From positions 314,793-378,792 of the forward strand of contig NZ_KQ758484.1 in NCBI RefSeq assembly GCF_001456935.1: a stretch of 64,000 nucleotides of DNA, in the 5' to 3' direction. A program made the position numbers and the translations under genes. The notes under the pieces are model-generated. The model was given only the letters and a program-made list of their open reading frames with translations, had not been told where the DNA came from and did not search any database. Positions 24,186-33,598 of this stretch are shown in pieces. The stretch's first letter is position 1; each line of letters begins with the position of its first letter. The stretch comes from [Bacillus] enclensis (GTDB lineage: Bacteria > Bacillota > Bacilli > Bacillales > Bacillaceae_B).

Positions 24186-25382
24186 TTAACTCCTTTTTGA
24201 AAAGAGTATTTTGGAAAAAGGATAAATCGACAAGCTCTGAATAATAAGTGAGAACATGATCACGCCGAACGAAATGGATTGAATCGATTCTGCTCCTTTT
24301 CCTTCCATACCAAGAAGCAGGGCAACCGACATCGTCCCCTTTATCCCTGATAATGTCAGGATAAATACTTCTTTCCAGCCGTAGGTGCTTCTCCATGTTT
24401 TTCTTATCTTTACAACTCCAATAATAATAACATAGCGGACCAATAAGGTAATGATAAATAAGAAGAAAAACCATCCCATCATTGAAAAAGAGATATAATC
24501 GACCGCTTTGATCCCGATCAATAAGAACAGGAAGGTGAGGATGGTGGGTTCAATGACTTCCCAGAAACCATCCAGCTGTTTTCTGAAATGATCTTCTTTA
24601 ATGGTCCGTTCATATTCAAAGGAAAGCATAATGCCGCTTGCCACGGTTGCAAGCACTCCCGAAACACCTATTTCCTCACCAATATAGAAGCTTCCATAAG
24701 CTAAAATCACTGATAGCATAATCTGATAGCGTGAATCTGAAGTGAAATGTATGGCTTTGGTCACCAGCCATCCAAACACGATCCCGATCACCGCTCCCCC
24801 AATGGATACCCATAGAAACTCCATTGAAAAGGAAGTAATTGAAAAAGATTCATCTCCGAAATAAATTCCCGCTGCGAGTGTGAATAGAACAATGCTGGTG
24901 CCGTCATTAATCATCGATTCACCTTCGACCACGCTCGCAAGCGCTTGTTTATTGGATGACTGTTTCAAGATAGAAACAACCGAAACAGGATCCGTCGGGG
25001 TTAAAATAGTGGATATCAACAAGGCTTCTATATATGAAATCGGGAGTACGGGCTGGAGAATATAATAGATCAGTATACTCATGAGAAGTGCTGTGACCAG
25101 TATTCCCAATGTACTTAAAAGGAAAATCTCGCTGCCGTGCTTCCTCAGCTCCTTGACCTGAAACTGATAGGCCGAGATGAATAATAACGCAGGAAGAAAC
25201 AAATAAAAGATGGTGTCCTTCGTCAGTTCAAGTCCTTCAAATCCGGGAAAGAATCCAATAAGCGCCCCGATTATCAGCAGCACCACCGGCACAGGGATAT
25301 CTTTTTTCTTTTTATCAATTGTATACACCAAATAACCAATCATAAGCAGGATCAACATGCTTAAAGGTTCAATGATAATCAC
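24186..25382 (-). CDS. cation:proton antiporter (CPA1, NhaP type)
   Basis: A 398-residue antiporter with about 12 hydrophobic segments. Conserved transport-site sequences STILTPTDPVSVVSILKQ and EGESMINDGTSIVLFTLA are those of CPA1 Na+/H+ or K+/H+ exchangers. It exports sodium or potassium against protons for pH and salt homeostasis. No large C-terminal regulatory domain. It ends 53 bp before the histidine kinase gene, so antiporter, kinase and yfmL may be one transcript. Confidence 0.9.
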   Translation of the reverse strand: MIIIEPLSMLILLMIGYLVYTIDKKKKDIPVPVVLLIIGALIGFFPGFEGLELTKDTIFYLFLPALLFISAYQFQVKELRKHGSEIFLLSTLGILVTALLMSILIYYILQPVLPISYIEALLISTILTPTDPVSVVSILKQSSNKQALASVVEGESMINDGTSIVLFTLAAGIYFGDESFSITSFSMEFLWVSIGGAVIGIVFGWLVTKAIHFTSDSRYQIMLSVILAYGSFYIGEEIGVSGVLATVASGIMLSFEYERTIKEDHFRKQLDGFWEVIEPTILTFLFLLIGIKAVDYISFSMMGWFFFLFIITLLVRYVIIIGVVKIRKTWRSTYGWKEVFILTLSGIKGTMSVALLLGMEGKGAESIQSISFGVIMFSLIIQSLSIYPFSKILFSKRS

Positions 25383-25511
25383 CTCCTAACGATGTTCATT
25401 TCACTATTTATTCCCTTCGCACTTCCTGACCTAAACGTCCATCCTCAGTCATATGTACCATTTTCCCGGGAATGTGTTTACCCTTTCCAAATTTAGGGTT
25501 AAACGATATAT

Positions 25512-25859
25512 ATGGAAAAAGACTTACAGGTCAAAAAGGAAAGCAGGTGTTTCGATATTTTGAGCCAGGTTTACGAAAACAAAACCTTCAGTAACAGCGG
25601 TATGATCACATTACCCAAACAGTGGAGGCAGCGGTTCGGACTCATCCCGGGGAGATTGGCAGAGCTCATCTATCAAAACGATTCCATTTATATCAAACCC
25701 GCCCGAAAACATACTACCAATAACAAACGATATGTATCTGAAAAAGGAACCGTCCACATCCCGAAGGAACTCCGAGATGAAATGGGCATCACACCTCAAG
25801 ACTCCTACACCTTACACATCAATGAAGAACAGCGCTGTTTTATCCTTACATGCGAATAG
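25512..25859 (+). CDS. protein with two SpoVT/AbrB-like domains
   Basis: A 115-residue protein whose halves each look like an AbrB/MazE swapped-hairpin DNA-binding domain: SNSGMITLPKQWRQRFGLIP (residues about 28-47) and SEKGTVHIPKELRDEMGITP (about 77-96). One chain would therefore supply what AbrB forms as a dimer. No clear ribosome site precedes the ATG, so expression may be leaderless or weak. Could be a transition-state-type regulator or an orphan antitoxin; no toxin gene is adjacent. Confidence 0.72.
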   Translation: MEKDLQVKKESRCFDILSQVYENKTFSNSGMITLPKQWRQRFGLIPGRLAELIYQNDSIYIKPARKHTTNNKRYVSEKGTVHIPKELRDEMGITPQDSYTLHINEEQRCFILTCE

Positions 25860-26066
25860 AAAAGCGGAGGCGGCTCGTTCAGAGGCGACAAGCATAAGAC
25901 AGGGCGGCCATAAAGGCGTTTTTTGCCTTTTTGGCTGGCATGGCTTATGTCTCGAGCCTCTAGCCGCCGGAGCTGGACAAAGAAAAGCGGAGGGGCTTTG
26001 CCAAGAGGCGTGTGGCATAAGACGAACCGGACGGGAAGGCGGTCTTTGCCTTCTTAAATCATCCTG
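25858..26066 (+). repeat. R2 hairpin repeats, two direct copies
   Basis: Copy one (25858-25980) opens AGAAAAGCGGAGGCGGCT and closes AGCCGCCGGAGCTGGACAA, forming a hairpin with inner arms AAAGGCG and GCCTTT. Copy two starts directly at 25981 with AGAAAAGCGGAGGGGCTTTG and breaks off near 26066. Starts on the stop codon of the AbrB-like gene. Confidence 0.8.
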
Positions 26067-26112
26067 TGTACAGTTTGGATATTTTTGGTAAGTGGTGGAA
26101 TAAATCCTGGAA

Positions 26113-26217
26113 TTAAAAGATTATCCAGCAGAATTCGAAGATTATTGCCCGGAATTGAAAGATAAAGTCCAATTTTCGAAAGATTTTCGGCCAAAATTAA
26201 AAGATTACCCCGATTCC
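26113..26217. repeat. 21-bp pitch word array W4 (AAAGATTA)
   Basis: Five consecutive 21-bp blocks from 26113, with AGATT/AGATA at 26118, 26139, 26160, 26181 and 26202. Words include TTAAAAGATTA and TTGAAAGATAAA; spacers vary. Lies between convergent genes, between two R2 remnants. Confidence 0.88.
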
Positions 26218-26379
26218 ACCCGTTCCGAAGGCTGAACTAAAGCGCTTTTTGAGCCAAAACACTGATTTCCCCTATTAGGGCGGGTGCAGCCAATTCGTAT
26301 ACAGCGTCAAACAAGCCTAAAACCCCAGTATTCCTCCTTAAAAAACCATTTTTGACCTCGAGCCTCCAGCCTTCGTTAC

Positions 26380-26470
26380 TGCACAATAGAAATTCGGAAG
26401 GTCTTTGCCTTCATGGACCGTTTAGCTTATGACCCCCGTTCCTCTAGCCGCAGCAACTGGACAATAAGAA
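26380..26470 (+). repeat. R2 fragment
   Basis: Right half of an R2 element: GTCTTTGCCTTCATGGACCG to CCTCTAGCCGCAGCAACTGG, then ACAATAAGAAAA. The remaining sequence 26218-26379 shows nothing recognisable. Confidence 0.65.
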
Positions 26471-26471
26471 A

Positions 26472-26513
26472 AAGCCCGCCTCCACCGCTTTAAAGCGTTG
26501 AGGGACGGGCCTT
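26472..26513 (-). terminator. terminator cassette closing thrB
   Basis: Imperfect palindrome AAGCCCGCCTCCACCGCTTT / AAAGCGTTGAGGGACGGGCC related to 21590-21633. The thrB stop codon TAA lies at its centre, so the final residues ARPSTL are encoded by the hairpin arm. Confidence 0.85.
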
Positions 26514-27431
26514 CTGTTCAGCTTCATTACATTCAACTATACTTCCGGTCGTATCGATGGAGAGTCTACGGATGTCCATGGAAGGGAATGATTGGCGGAG
26601 CTGCTTCAGCAGCCACTGACCAGCGCCCTTCTCGGCAAAGCAGGCAATGGTTGGACCCGCTCCGCTAATTGCTGTGCCGAATGCACCGAACTTCCGGGCT
26701 GTTTCCTCGACTGCTTCGTAGTGTGGAAGCAGCTTCTTGCGATACGGCTGATGATAGCGATCCTCTTTCATCATCTTCCCCGCCAGCTCCCAATCTCCGT
26801 TCATGAAAGCAGCCACTAGCACATTTGATACCGCACCGCCCTGAACGGATTCCTGAAAACTCATCTCATCCGGCAGGACATTCCGCGATTCTGAGGTCTT
26901 CAATTCAGTCTTCGGAATCACCGCAACCACTTCAACCGGCAGCTGAGATACATGCAGCATCTGGACTCCCGTGTCCGTCCGGCAGCTTACGACGAACCCG
27001 CCATAAAGGGAAGCCCCGACATTATCCGGGTGACCTTCATATTGCGTCGCGATTTCGAGCTTCTCCTGTGCAGAGAGGTTCAATCCTCCTGAAATATCCG
27101 CAAGTTCTATCCCTGCCACGACGGCAGCCGCACTGGAACCCAGCCCCCTTGTCAGCGGGATATCACTTGAAATATATAGTTCACAAGGCGTGAGATTCTT
27201 TCCGCATGCTTCTGCAGTTTCTTTAGCCACCTCGACAATAAAATGAGATTCATCAGAAGGGAATACCTCAAGCTCCGGGGACAGGGCCGTCACTTTCCAT
27301 GTTTCGGACTCCACGGCTTCCACTGTCAAATACAGATCCAGTGCCAGGCCGAGCGAATCAAATCCTGCCCCCAAATTGGCCGTACTCGCGGGGACGGTTA
27401 TTTTCCAGGAACGAGCCTCCCGCTTCTTCAT
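26490..27431 (-). CDS. thrB: homoserine kinase ThrB
   Basis: A 313-residue GHMP kinase that phosphorylates homoserine with [23 protein letters not shown] at the start and the ATP motif [16 protein letters not shown] near residue 95 identify it. ATG overlaps the thrC stop by four bases (ATGA). The last six residues come from a terminator palindrome and so are not likely to be functionally conserved. Last gene of hom-thrC-thrB. Confidence 0.95.
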   Translation of the reverse strand: MKKREARSWKITVPASTANLGAGFDSLGLALDLYLTVEAVESETWKVTALSPELEVFPSDESHFIVEVAKETAEACGKNLTPCELYISSDIPLTRGLGSSAAAVVAGIELADISGGLNLSAQEKLEIATQYEGHPDNVGASLYGGFVVSCRTDTGVQMLHVSQLPVEVVAVIPKTELKTSESRNVLPDEMSFQESVQGGAVSNVLVAAFMNGDWELAGKMMKEDRYHQPYRKKLLPHYEAVEETARKFGAFGTAISGAGPTIACFAEKGAGQWLLKQLRQSFPSMDIRRLSIDTTGSIVECNEAEQKARPSTL

Positions 27432-28489
27432 ACTCCAATTGTCCCTTTGATGTAATCCTTCACCTTTTCCTTGTCATTCGGAAGCTTTACCGGCTGAACG
27501 GGACTATATTCCATGGCTGTGACGGGGTCCTTCAATCCGTTGCCTGTCAGCACCGCAACTACCTTGCTTCCTTCCTTCAACAAACCTTTCTCAAGGCTTT
27601 TCTTGACTCCTGCTATCGAGGCACAGGAGGCAGGTTCTGCAAAGATCCCTTCCTTTTTCGCAATCAATCTGTATGCATCAAGGATTTCTTCATCAGTCAC
27701 TTCATCGATATGACCATTCGACTCTTTCAACGCATCCACTGCAAAATCCCAGCTTGCCGGGTTCCCGATCCTGATTGCCGTAGCAATCGTCTCAGGCTCT
27801 GGGAATACCCTGTTGTGAACAAGTGCAGCAGCCCCCGACGCTTCAAACCCGAACATTCGCGGCAGGCTTGATTCTTCGCGCCTGCTGTATTCCTTGAACC
27901 CTTTCCAGTAAGCTGAGATATTCCCTGCGTTGCCGACTGGGATGGCCAGCACGTCTGGCGCCTGGCCCAGACCTTCAATGACTTCAAAGGCAGCAGTCTT
28001 CTGCCCTTCAAGACGGTAGGGGTTCACTGAGTTAACGAGAGTCATAGATTCCGTATGACTCAATTCCCTCACGATTTCCAGCGCATCGTCAAAGTTTCCT
28101 TCGATTGATACAATCTCTGCTCCGTACATGACGGCCTGGGCAAGCTTGCCTTGAGCAATCTTCCCTTCAGGAATGACGACGATGCATTTGATGCCTGCAC
28201 GAGCTGCATAGGCTGCAGCCGAGGCTGATGTATTCCCTGTTGACGCGCAAATCACCGTCGAACTTCCGTCTTCAACCGCTTTTGCTACTGCAAGGACCAT
28301 CCCGCGATCCTTGAACGAGCCGGTCGGATTGGCACCTTCGACTTTTGCATAAAGCTCGATTCCCCATTCCTCGGACAGCGTCTTCAATTCAATCAATGGT
28401 GTATTTCCTTCATTCAGGCTTAAAAGCGGAGTTTCTTCCGTAAGGGGAAGATGCTCACCGTATTGTTCCAATAAACCTTTCCATCTCAT
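27428..28489 (-). CDS. thrC: threonine synthase ThrC
   Basis: A 353-residue PLP enzyme converting O-phosphohomoserine to threonine. The PLP-lysine motif is [17 protein letters not shown] near residues 55-71, the phosphate-binding loop is [14 protein letters not shown]. Short, Bacillus-type threonine synthase. Overlaps both neighbours by four bases (ATGA with hom, ATGA with thrB), so the operon is translationally coupled. Confidence 0.95.
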   Translation of the reverse strand: MRWKGLLEQYGEHLPLTEETPLLSLNEGNTPLIELKTLSEEWGIELYAKVEGANPTGSFKDRGMVLAVAKAVEDGSSTVICASTGNTSASAAAYAARAGIKCIVVIPEGKIAQGKLAQAVMYGAEIVSIEGNFDDALEIVRELSHTESMTLVNSVNPYRLEGQKTAAFEVIEGLGQAPDVLAIPVGNAGNISAYWKGFKEYSRREESSLPRMFGFEASGAAALVHNRVFPEPETIATAIRIGNPASWDFAVDALKESNGHIDEVTDEEILDAYRLIAKKEGIFAEPASCASIAGVKKSLEKGLLKEGSKVVAVLTGNGLKDPVTAMEYSPVQPVKLPNDKEKVKDYIKGTIGV

Positions 28490-29784
28490 CCCTTCTCTCC
28501 CCCTTCCACCCGGTAAGAGCTTTCGATTGAATGAATAGCATGATAGTCTTTCAGCTCCATCAGAATATCCTCATAATGATCGAGTGATGCTTTATGCGTA
28601 ACGAGGACGATTTCGGAATAACCCGCTCCATTCAATGGATTTTGAAGAATCTTCTCGAAACTGACACCATGATTTGAAAAAATGGACGTCAGCTTTGCCA
28701 GCACTCCGATTTCATCCTGAACATGAAGGCGCAAAAAGTATTGAGAGGAAATTTCTTCGCGTTCCTTCAACTTTTTCTCGAACTGAGGGTTCACGGCGCT
28801 CTTTCCCGTCACTCCCAGTCTCATGTTCTTCATTGTGCAGACCATATCGGAAACAACCGCTGTCGCCGTCGGCAGGCTTCCTGCCCCCGGTCCGTAAAAC
28901 ATCGTTTCACCTACAGCCTCTCCGTATACATATACGGCATTGTATTCATCATTTACCGATGACAGCGGGTGTTCATTCGGCAGCAATGCCGGCTCTACGC
29001 TCACTTCCACCTTTTCCCCGTCGCGATGTGCGTATCCGATCAGCTTCATCGTATACCCGAACTGTCCTGCATATTCGATGTCTTCTGCCGTCACATCTGT
29101 GATCCCCTTCACCTTTACATCGGATAGATCCACGTTCATGGAAAAGCCAAGCGTCGACATGATCGCCATCTTCCTCGCTGCGTCAAGACCGCCGACATCC
29201 GCAGTCGGATCCGCTTCGGCAAACCCGAGGTCCTGTGCTTCTTTCAATACATCATCGAAGGTCCTGCCCTCTTTCGTCATCTTCGTCAGGATGAAATTCG
29301 TCGTCCCATTGACGATCCCCATCATTTTCGTGATGCGGTCGGATGCAAGCCCGTCTACGAGCCCTCTTAAAATAGGGATCCCTCCAGCTACACTTGCTTC
29401 GTAAAACAAATCACATTCATTGGCGGAAGCGGCTTTCAGGAGCTCCGGTCCATGTACGGCCATCAGATCCTTGTTTGCCGTCACGACGTGCTTCTTATTT
29501 TTCAAAGCCTCGAGGAGATGTTCCTTTGTAGCTTCGATCCCTCCCATTACTTCGACCACAATATCAATTTCAGGGTCGGCCAGGACGTCCTCGGGATCCA
29601 AGGTCAAAATCCCGTCCTCGATGGCAAGTCCCCTATCCTTTTCCAAGTCCTGAACAAGGGCTTTTTTCACTTTCACAGGACAGCCGATTTGATGCGCCAG
29701 TTTATCCTGATGATTCTCGATGATCTTCACAACTCCGGCTCCCACTGTTCCGAGTCCCAAAAGTCCGATTGAAATTGATTCCAT
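28486..29784 (-). CDS. hom: homoserine dehydrogenase Hom
   Basis: A 432-residue enzyme reducing aspartate semialdehyde to homoserine. Rossmann motif [15 protein letters not shown] at the N-terminus, catalytic [13 protein letters not shown]-type stretch [14 protein letters not shown], and a C-terminal ACT domain from about residue 350 ([20 protein letters not shown]) that usually gives feedback control by threonine. GGAGG lies before the ATG. First gene of the threonine operon. Confidence 0.95.
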   Translation of the reverse strand: MESISIGLLGLGTVGAGVVKIIENHQDKLAHQIGCPVKVKKALVQDLEKDRGLAIEDGILTLDPEDVLADPEIDIVVEVMGGIEATKEHLLEALKNKKHVVTANKDLMAVHGPELLKAASANECDLFYEASVAGGIPILRGLVDGLASDRITKMMGIVNGTTNFILTKMTKEGRTFDDVLKEAQDLGFAEADPTADVGGLDAARKMAIMSTLGFSMNVDLSDVKVKGITDVTAEDIEYAGQFGYTMKLIGYAHRDGEKVEVSVEPALLPNEHPLSSVNDEYNAVYVYGEAVGETMFYGPGAGSLPTATAVVSDMVCTMKNMRLGVTGKSAVNPQFEKKLKEREEISSQYFLRLHVQDEIGVLAKLTSIFSNHGVSFEKILQNPLNGAGYSEIVLVTHKASLDHYEDILMELKDYHAIHSIESSYRVEGGEKG

Positions 29785-29841
29785 AAGTCGAAAACCTCCA
29801 ATTGTTTATTTCTGGTGTACATTTGTATTTGTATAGAGGAC

Positions 29842-29870
29842 ATTATAGTAGAAATAATTTCCTATTACAA
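29842..29870 (-). promoter_or_regulatory. promoter of hom-thrC-thrB
   Basis: Minus strand: TTGTAA (29870-29865), 17-bp spacer, TATAAT (29847-29842), about 58 bp before the hom ATG. No T box or other leader structure fits in between. Confidence 0.75.
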
Positions 29871-29947
29871 TACCTTTTTTCGTATTTTCTGAATGTAAGA
29901 GCTTTCTTTGTTGGTAGATTGGGAATAAAAAATGTACTGTTGAATAC

Positions 29948-30207
29948 CGCTTTTGATTTCCGTAGAAGACTTCGCTTTCCGCGGGTGACCCGTGAGCCTC
30001 CTCGTCGCTGCGCTCCTGTGGGGTCAGAAAAGCGGAGGGGATTTGCTCAGAGGCAGGTGGCATAAGGCGAATCGGCCACGAAGGCGTTTTTTGCCTTCTT
30101 GGACGAGTTGACTTATGACATGGGCCTCTAAGCCCCAGAGCTAGACAGGTCTCACATTTGCCACTTCTCCCGCAGGAGTCTTCGTCTTCCACTCCAATCA
30201 AAAGCTG
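29948..30207 (+). repeat. R1 hairpin repeat with nested R2
   Basis: Left arm CCGCTTTTGATTTCCGTAGA to GGGTC (29948-30025), right arm GGTCTCACATTTGCC to AATCAAAAGCTGG (about 30147-30207). The ends GCTTTTGATT/AATCAAAAGC pair perfectly. An R2 element occupies the middle. This and its flanks fill the hom-ilvA gap. Confidence 0.85.
30026..30148 (+). repeat. R2 hairpin repeat nested in R1
   Basis: Opens AGAAAAGCGGAGGGGATTTG, closes AAGCCCCAGAGCTAGACAG; internal arms GAAGGCGTTTTTTGCCTTC. GGTC is present on both sides, possibly a 4-bp target duplication. Confidence 0.8.
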
Positions 30208-30306
30208 GATAGGTTACTATAAACGATTATCTAAACATAACCATTCCCGTTCGTACTAAGGACCTTCTCCATTCAATGAAACAACCCGATCTGAAAAATC
30301 CCCATT

Positions 30307-30356
30307 TTAATAACAGAGGACCGCCCCTGATCTCGGTTCAGATCGGGAGCCGTCCT
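30307..30356 (-). terminator. terminator of the ilv-leu operon
   Basis: Minus-strand stem AGGACGGCTCCCGATCT (30356-30340) / AGATCAGGGGCGGTCCT (30333-30317), 4 bases after the ilvA stop, then TGTTATTAAAA. Confidence 0.75.
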
Positions 30357-30359
30357 GCT

Positions 30360-31343
30360 TTATCCGATATAGTGAAGCTGGCGGACCATTTTTGATAGTT
30401 CCCGGTAGACGGGGATTTTGCTTGGATCCGCGTTGCCCCCGGAGATGACACATCCGACCTTCTTCCCATGTACTTTGACTTTATGGCACATGGCGGCAGC
30501 TAAGGATGCGGCACCTGCGCCTTCGACGAGTGTTTTTTCACGCTGCAGCATGAACATCATCGCATAAGCGATTTCTTCGTCGGTCACAGTGACCATGTCA
30601 TCCACGTATTTGCGGATGATCGGGAAGGTCAGCTCACCCGGTTTCTTCACTAGGATTCCGTCGGCGATTGTGTGCACGTGATTCAGGGAGCCTTTATTTT
30701 TCCCTGTGAAAAAATTATAGGTTGCAGGGGCACCGAGTGCCTGCACGCCAATAATGTTTACCCGGGGGTTGAATGTTTTCACTGCCAGCGCCATGCCGGC
30801 AAGCAATCCCCCGCCGCCGACCGGAACAAGGATCGTGTCCAGATCGCTGAGCTGCTGAAGCATTTCAAGTGCGACGGTTCCCTGCCCCGCCATCACTTTT
30901 GGATCATCAAATGCATGAACGAATGTCGAGCCCTTTGTCCTCATTTCATCGACAGCCGCACGATAGGCTTCTTGATAGGTCTCGCCTTCCAACACGATGT
31001 TCGCCCCGTAATGCTTTGTCGCCTCCACCTTCGCAGATGGAGTCCGCTTCGGCATGAATATCTTCGAGTCCGCGTTGCGCTGGGTGGTGGCAAGTGCGAC
31101 TCCCTGCGCATGATTCCCTGCAGAAGCGCAGATGATTCCTCTCGCGGCTTCTTCCTCTGATAAGGACATCACTTTATTCATTGCCCCTCTTACTTTAAAA
31201 GACCCGGTCCGCTGCAAGTTTTCCATTTTCATAAAAATGTTTCCGCCGGTAAAAGTATTCAATGTTGAAGACTGCTTCAACGGCGTTCGATGCACTTGAC
31301 CGCAAATTCTTTCCATCGCTTCTACAACATCAGCACTTTTCAT
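30360..31343 (-). CDS. ilvA: threonine dehydratase, short form without ACT domain
   Basis: A 327-residue PLP enzyme deaminating threonine (or serine) to 2-oxobutanoate (pyruvate). PLP lysine in RTGSFKVRGAMNKVM near residue 50, glycine loop PVGGGGLLAGMALAV. It stops at the end of the catalytic domain, so the regulatory ACT-like domain of isoleucine-sensitive IlvA is missing, as in TdcB-type enzymes. Position as last gene of the ilv-leu operon argues for a biosynthetic job (isoleucine). Start overlaps the leuD stop (TAATG). Confidence 0.88.
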   Translation of the reverse strand: MKSADVVEAMERICGQVHRTPLKQSSTLNTFTGGNIFMKMENLQRTGSFKVRGAMNKVMSLSEEEAARGIICASAGNHAQGVALATTQRNADSKIFMPKRTPSAKVEATKHYGANIVLEGETYQEAYRAAVDEMRTKGSTFVHAFDDPKVMAGQGTVALEMLQQLSDLDTILVPVGGGGLLAGMALAVKTFNPRVNIIGVQALGAPATYNFFTGKNKGSLNHVHTIADGILVKKPGELTFPIIRKYVDDMVTVTDEEIAYAMMFMLQREKTLVEGAGAASLAAAMCHKVKVHGKKVGCVISGGNADPSKIPVYRELSKMVRQLHYIG

Positions 31344-31948
31344 TAAATCCCCAAGACACTCACCTCGTTTTGTTTTTCGTATTGCTCGATTTTCCCGCCG
31401 TATTTCAATGTGAGATCAATTTCATCGAGGCCTTTCATCAGCATCGTCTTCCAGTAAGGATCGACCTCGAACGATGCAATCAGCCCTTCGGAATCACACA
31501 GCATCTGTGATTCCAGCGACACTTCAATTTTATAAAGATCGGCTTTCTTTTCATTCTTGAACAGAGCATCCACTGTATCTTCCGGGAGCCGGATTGGCAG
31601 GATACCGTTTTTCAGGCAGTTATTATAGAAAATATCTGCATAACTCTTGGCGATGATCACTTTGAATCCGAAATCCTGAAGGGACCACGGCGCATGCTCC
31701 CTCGATGATCCACAGCCGAAATTTTTCCCGCCAAGAAGGATTTCCGAATCGCTGTACTTCCTGGTATCAAGCTGAAAGTCTTGTTTCAGCGTCTTCCCGT
31801 CATCCTCGAAGCGCCAGTGGTAAAACAGGAACTGTCCGAACCCTTTGCGCTCGATTCTTTTTAAAAACTGCTTCGGTATGATTTGATCGGTATCAACATT
31901 ATCGCGGTTGAGAGGGAATACCTTCCCCGCCAGATGATTGAATGCCAT
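31343..31948 (-). CDS. leuD: 3-isopropylmalate dehydratase small subunit LeuD
   Basis: A 201-residue small subunit of isopropylmalate isomerase. LNRDNVDTDQIIPKQFLKRI near the start and LLGGKNFGCGSSREHAPWSL near residue 71 are diagnostic. Works with LeuC to convert 2- to 3-isopropylmalate. Good GAGGAGGTGG site 16 bp after the leuC stop; its stop overlaps the ilvA start. Confidence 0.95.
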   Translation of the reverse strand: MAFNHLAGKVFPLNRDNVDTDQIIPKQFLKRIERKGFGQFLFYHWRFEDDGKTLKQDFQLDTRKYSDSEILLGGKNFGCGSSREHAPWSLQDFGFKVIIAKSYADIFYNNCLKNGILPIRLPEDTVDALFKNEKKADLYKIEVSLESQMLCDSEGLIASFEVDPYWKTMLMKGLDEIDLTLKYGGKIEQYEKQNEVSVLGI

Positions 31949-31963
31949 CAGTAGTCCACCTCC

Positions 31964-33379
31964 TCAGGATACTGTCGCTGCTTTTAGTTTTCTTACGTCT
32001 GTCAGTTTGCCGGTTACCGCTGCTGCCGCGGCCATTGCAGGACTGAGGAGATGGGTGCGTGACCCGTTCCCCTGGCGCCCTTCAAAGTTCCGGTTGGAAG
32101 TCGATGCACATCGTTTCCCAGGGGGAACGATATCATCATTCATCGCAAGGCACATGCTGCATCCGGCTTCTCTCCATTCAAACCCTGCTTCTTTAAAAAT
32201 GTCATGAAGCCCTTCTGCTTCAGCGGCCTGCTTTACCTTGAATGAACCGGGTACGACAAGTGCGGTCACGTCCTCTTTGACCTTGTGGCCTTTCACCACT
32301 TCCGCCGCCGCTCTCAAATCGCTCAATCTTGAATTCGTACAGGAACCGATGAACACATAATCGACCTCAATGTCTTCGATCCTCATGCCGGGTTCAAGCC
32401 CCATGTAGTGCAGCGCCCGCTCCGTGCCTTCCTGATCGGAGGGATCCTGAAAATCTCCCGGATGGGGGACATTGCTTGAGATGCCGGCACCCATTCCGGG
32501 GTTCGTACCCCATGTCACATGCGGCTCGATGTCTTCCCCTTTGATCGAGATGTGATCGTCGTATGCGGCATCACTGTCGCTTTGAAGAGAACGCCACTCC
32601 TTTTTCAGTTCGTCATAAGAAGTGTGGTTAGGCAGATGCTCCCTGCCTTCAAGATACTCGAATGTCACCTCATCCGGAGAGATCAATCCTGCCTTTGCAC
32701 CTGCTTCGATGCTCATATTACAGACCGTCATCCGCTCTTCCATCGTGAGATTCCGGATGACATCGCCTGTGAACTCAATGACATATCCGGTTCCGAATCC
32801 GACCCCGTATGCGGAGATGATGTGAAGGATCACATCTTTTGCCGACACGCCGAAACCAAGTTCGCCGGTCACTTCCACCTGCAGCGTTTTCGGTTTCGCC
32901 TGCCAGAGGGTCTGGGTTGCGAGTACGTGCTCCACTTCACTCGTCCCGATCCCGAATGCGAGAGCACCGAACGCTCCGTGAGTCGAAGTATGGCTGTCAC
33001 CGCAGACAATCGTTTTACCCGGCTGGGTAAGCCCGAGCTCGGGACCGATGACATGGACGATCCCTTGATCCGGATGATGGATGTCGGAAAGCTCAACACT
33101 GAACTCTTCACAATTTTTCTTCAGCGTATCCATCTGCAGCCTGGCGATTTCATCCCGCACGATATGGCGCTCACGGGTCGGAACATTATGATCCATCGTG
33201 GCATAAGTCAGATCCGGCCTTCTCACCTTTCTGCTCTTGAGACGGAGTCCTTCAAAAGCCTGGGGAGATGTCACCTCATGAACAAGGTGCAGATCGATAT
33301 ACAGCAAATCCGGCTTCCCTTTCTCTTCATGCACGATATGCTTTTCCCATATCTTTTCAATGATATTTTTCCCTGCCAT
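31964..33379 (-). CDS. leuC: 3-isopropylmalate dehydratase large subunit LeuC
   Basis: A 471-residue aconitase-fold subunit. [37 protein letters not shown] and [12 protein letters not shown] supply the cysteine ligands of the 4Fe-4S cluster. AGGAGGGAGATC precedes the ATG. Separated from leuB by 219 bp holding a word array, unusual inside an operon whose other junctions are mostly tight. Confidence 0.95.
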   Translation of the reverse strand: MAGKNIIEKIWEKHIVHEEKGKPDLLYIDLHLVHEVTSPQAFEGLRLKSRKVRRPDLTYATMDHNVPTRERHIVRDEIARLQMDTLKKNCEEFSVELSDIHHPDQGIVHVIGPELGLTQPGKTIVCGDSHTSTHGAFGALAFGIGTSEVEHVLATQTLWQAKPKTLQVEVTGELGFGVSAKDVILHIISAYGVGFGTGYVIEFTGDVIRNLTMEERMTVCNMSIEAGAKAGLISPDEVTFEYLEGREHLPNHTSYDELKKEWRSLQSDSDAAYDDHISIKGEDIEPHVTWGTNPGMGAGISSNVPHPGDFQDPSDQEGTERALHYMGLEPGMRIEDIEVDYVFIGSCTNSRLSDLRAAAEVVKGHKVKEDVTALVVPGSFKVKQAAEAEGLHDIFKEAGFEWREAGCSMCLAMNDDIVPPGKRCASTSNRNFEGRQGNGSRTHLLSPAMAAAAAVTGKLTDVRKLKAATVS

Positions 33380-33450
33380 GATCTCCCTCCTGGTTTGTTT
33401 GTCTTTATAGCTTCTATTGTGGTTCGTATCCCTATGAAAATCTTACTTTA

Positions 33451-33540
33451 TGCTCGGAATTTTCGATTTATGCTCGAAAATCCTGCAAGTATGCTCGCTT
33501 TCATCATATTTTTGCTCGAATTCTATGATCTTTGCTCTAA
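33451..33540. repeat. 20/21-bp pitch word array W5 (GAGCATAAA on minus strand), inside leu operon
   Basis: TGCTC at 33451, 33471, 33492, 33513 and 33533 (steps 20, 21, 21, 20). On the minus strand the word is CGAGCATAAA, the same core as W1. It is transcribed with the operon, between leuB and leuC. Confidence 0.88.
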
Positions 33541-33598
33541 ATGTCGAATTTCATCGAGTGTCCACACACGTTGAAGCGAGTCTATTATCCTTTCCTTC

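Noticed and set aside
25858-26066. Insertion sequence
   Set aside because: R2 has hairpin arms but no transposase frame and is only about 120 bp; described as a repeat.
29785-29841. T box or riboswitch before hom
   Set aside because: Only about 58 bp lie between promoter and start, too short for either.
32519-33574. Plus-strand frame of 351 codons opposite leuC
   Set aside because: Long but antisense to the clear leuC gene, with atypical composition; a shadow frame.
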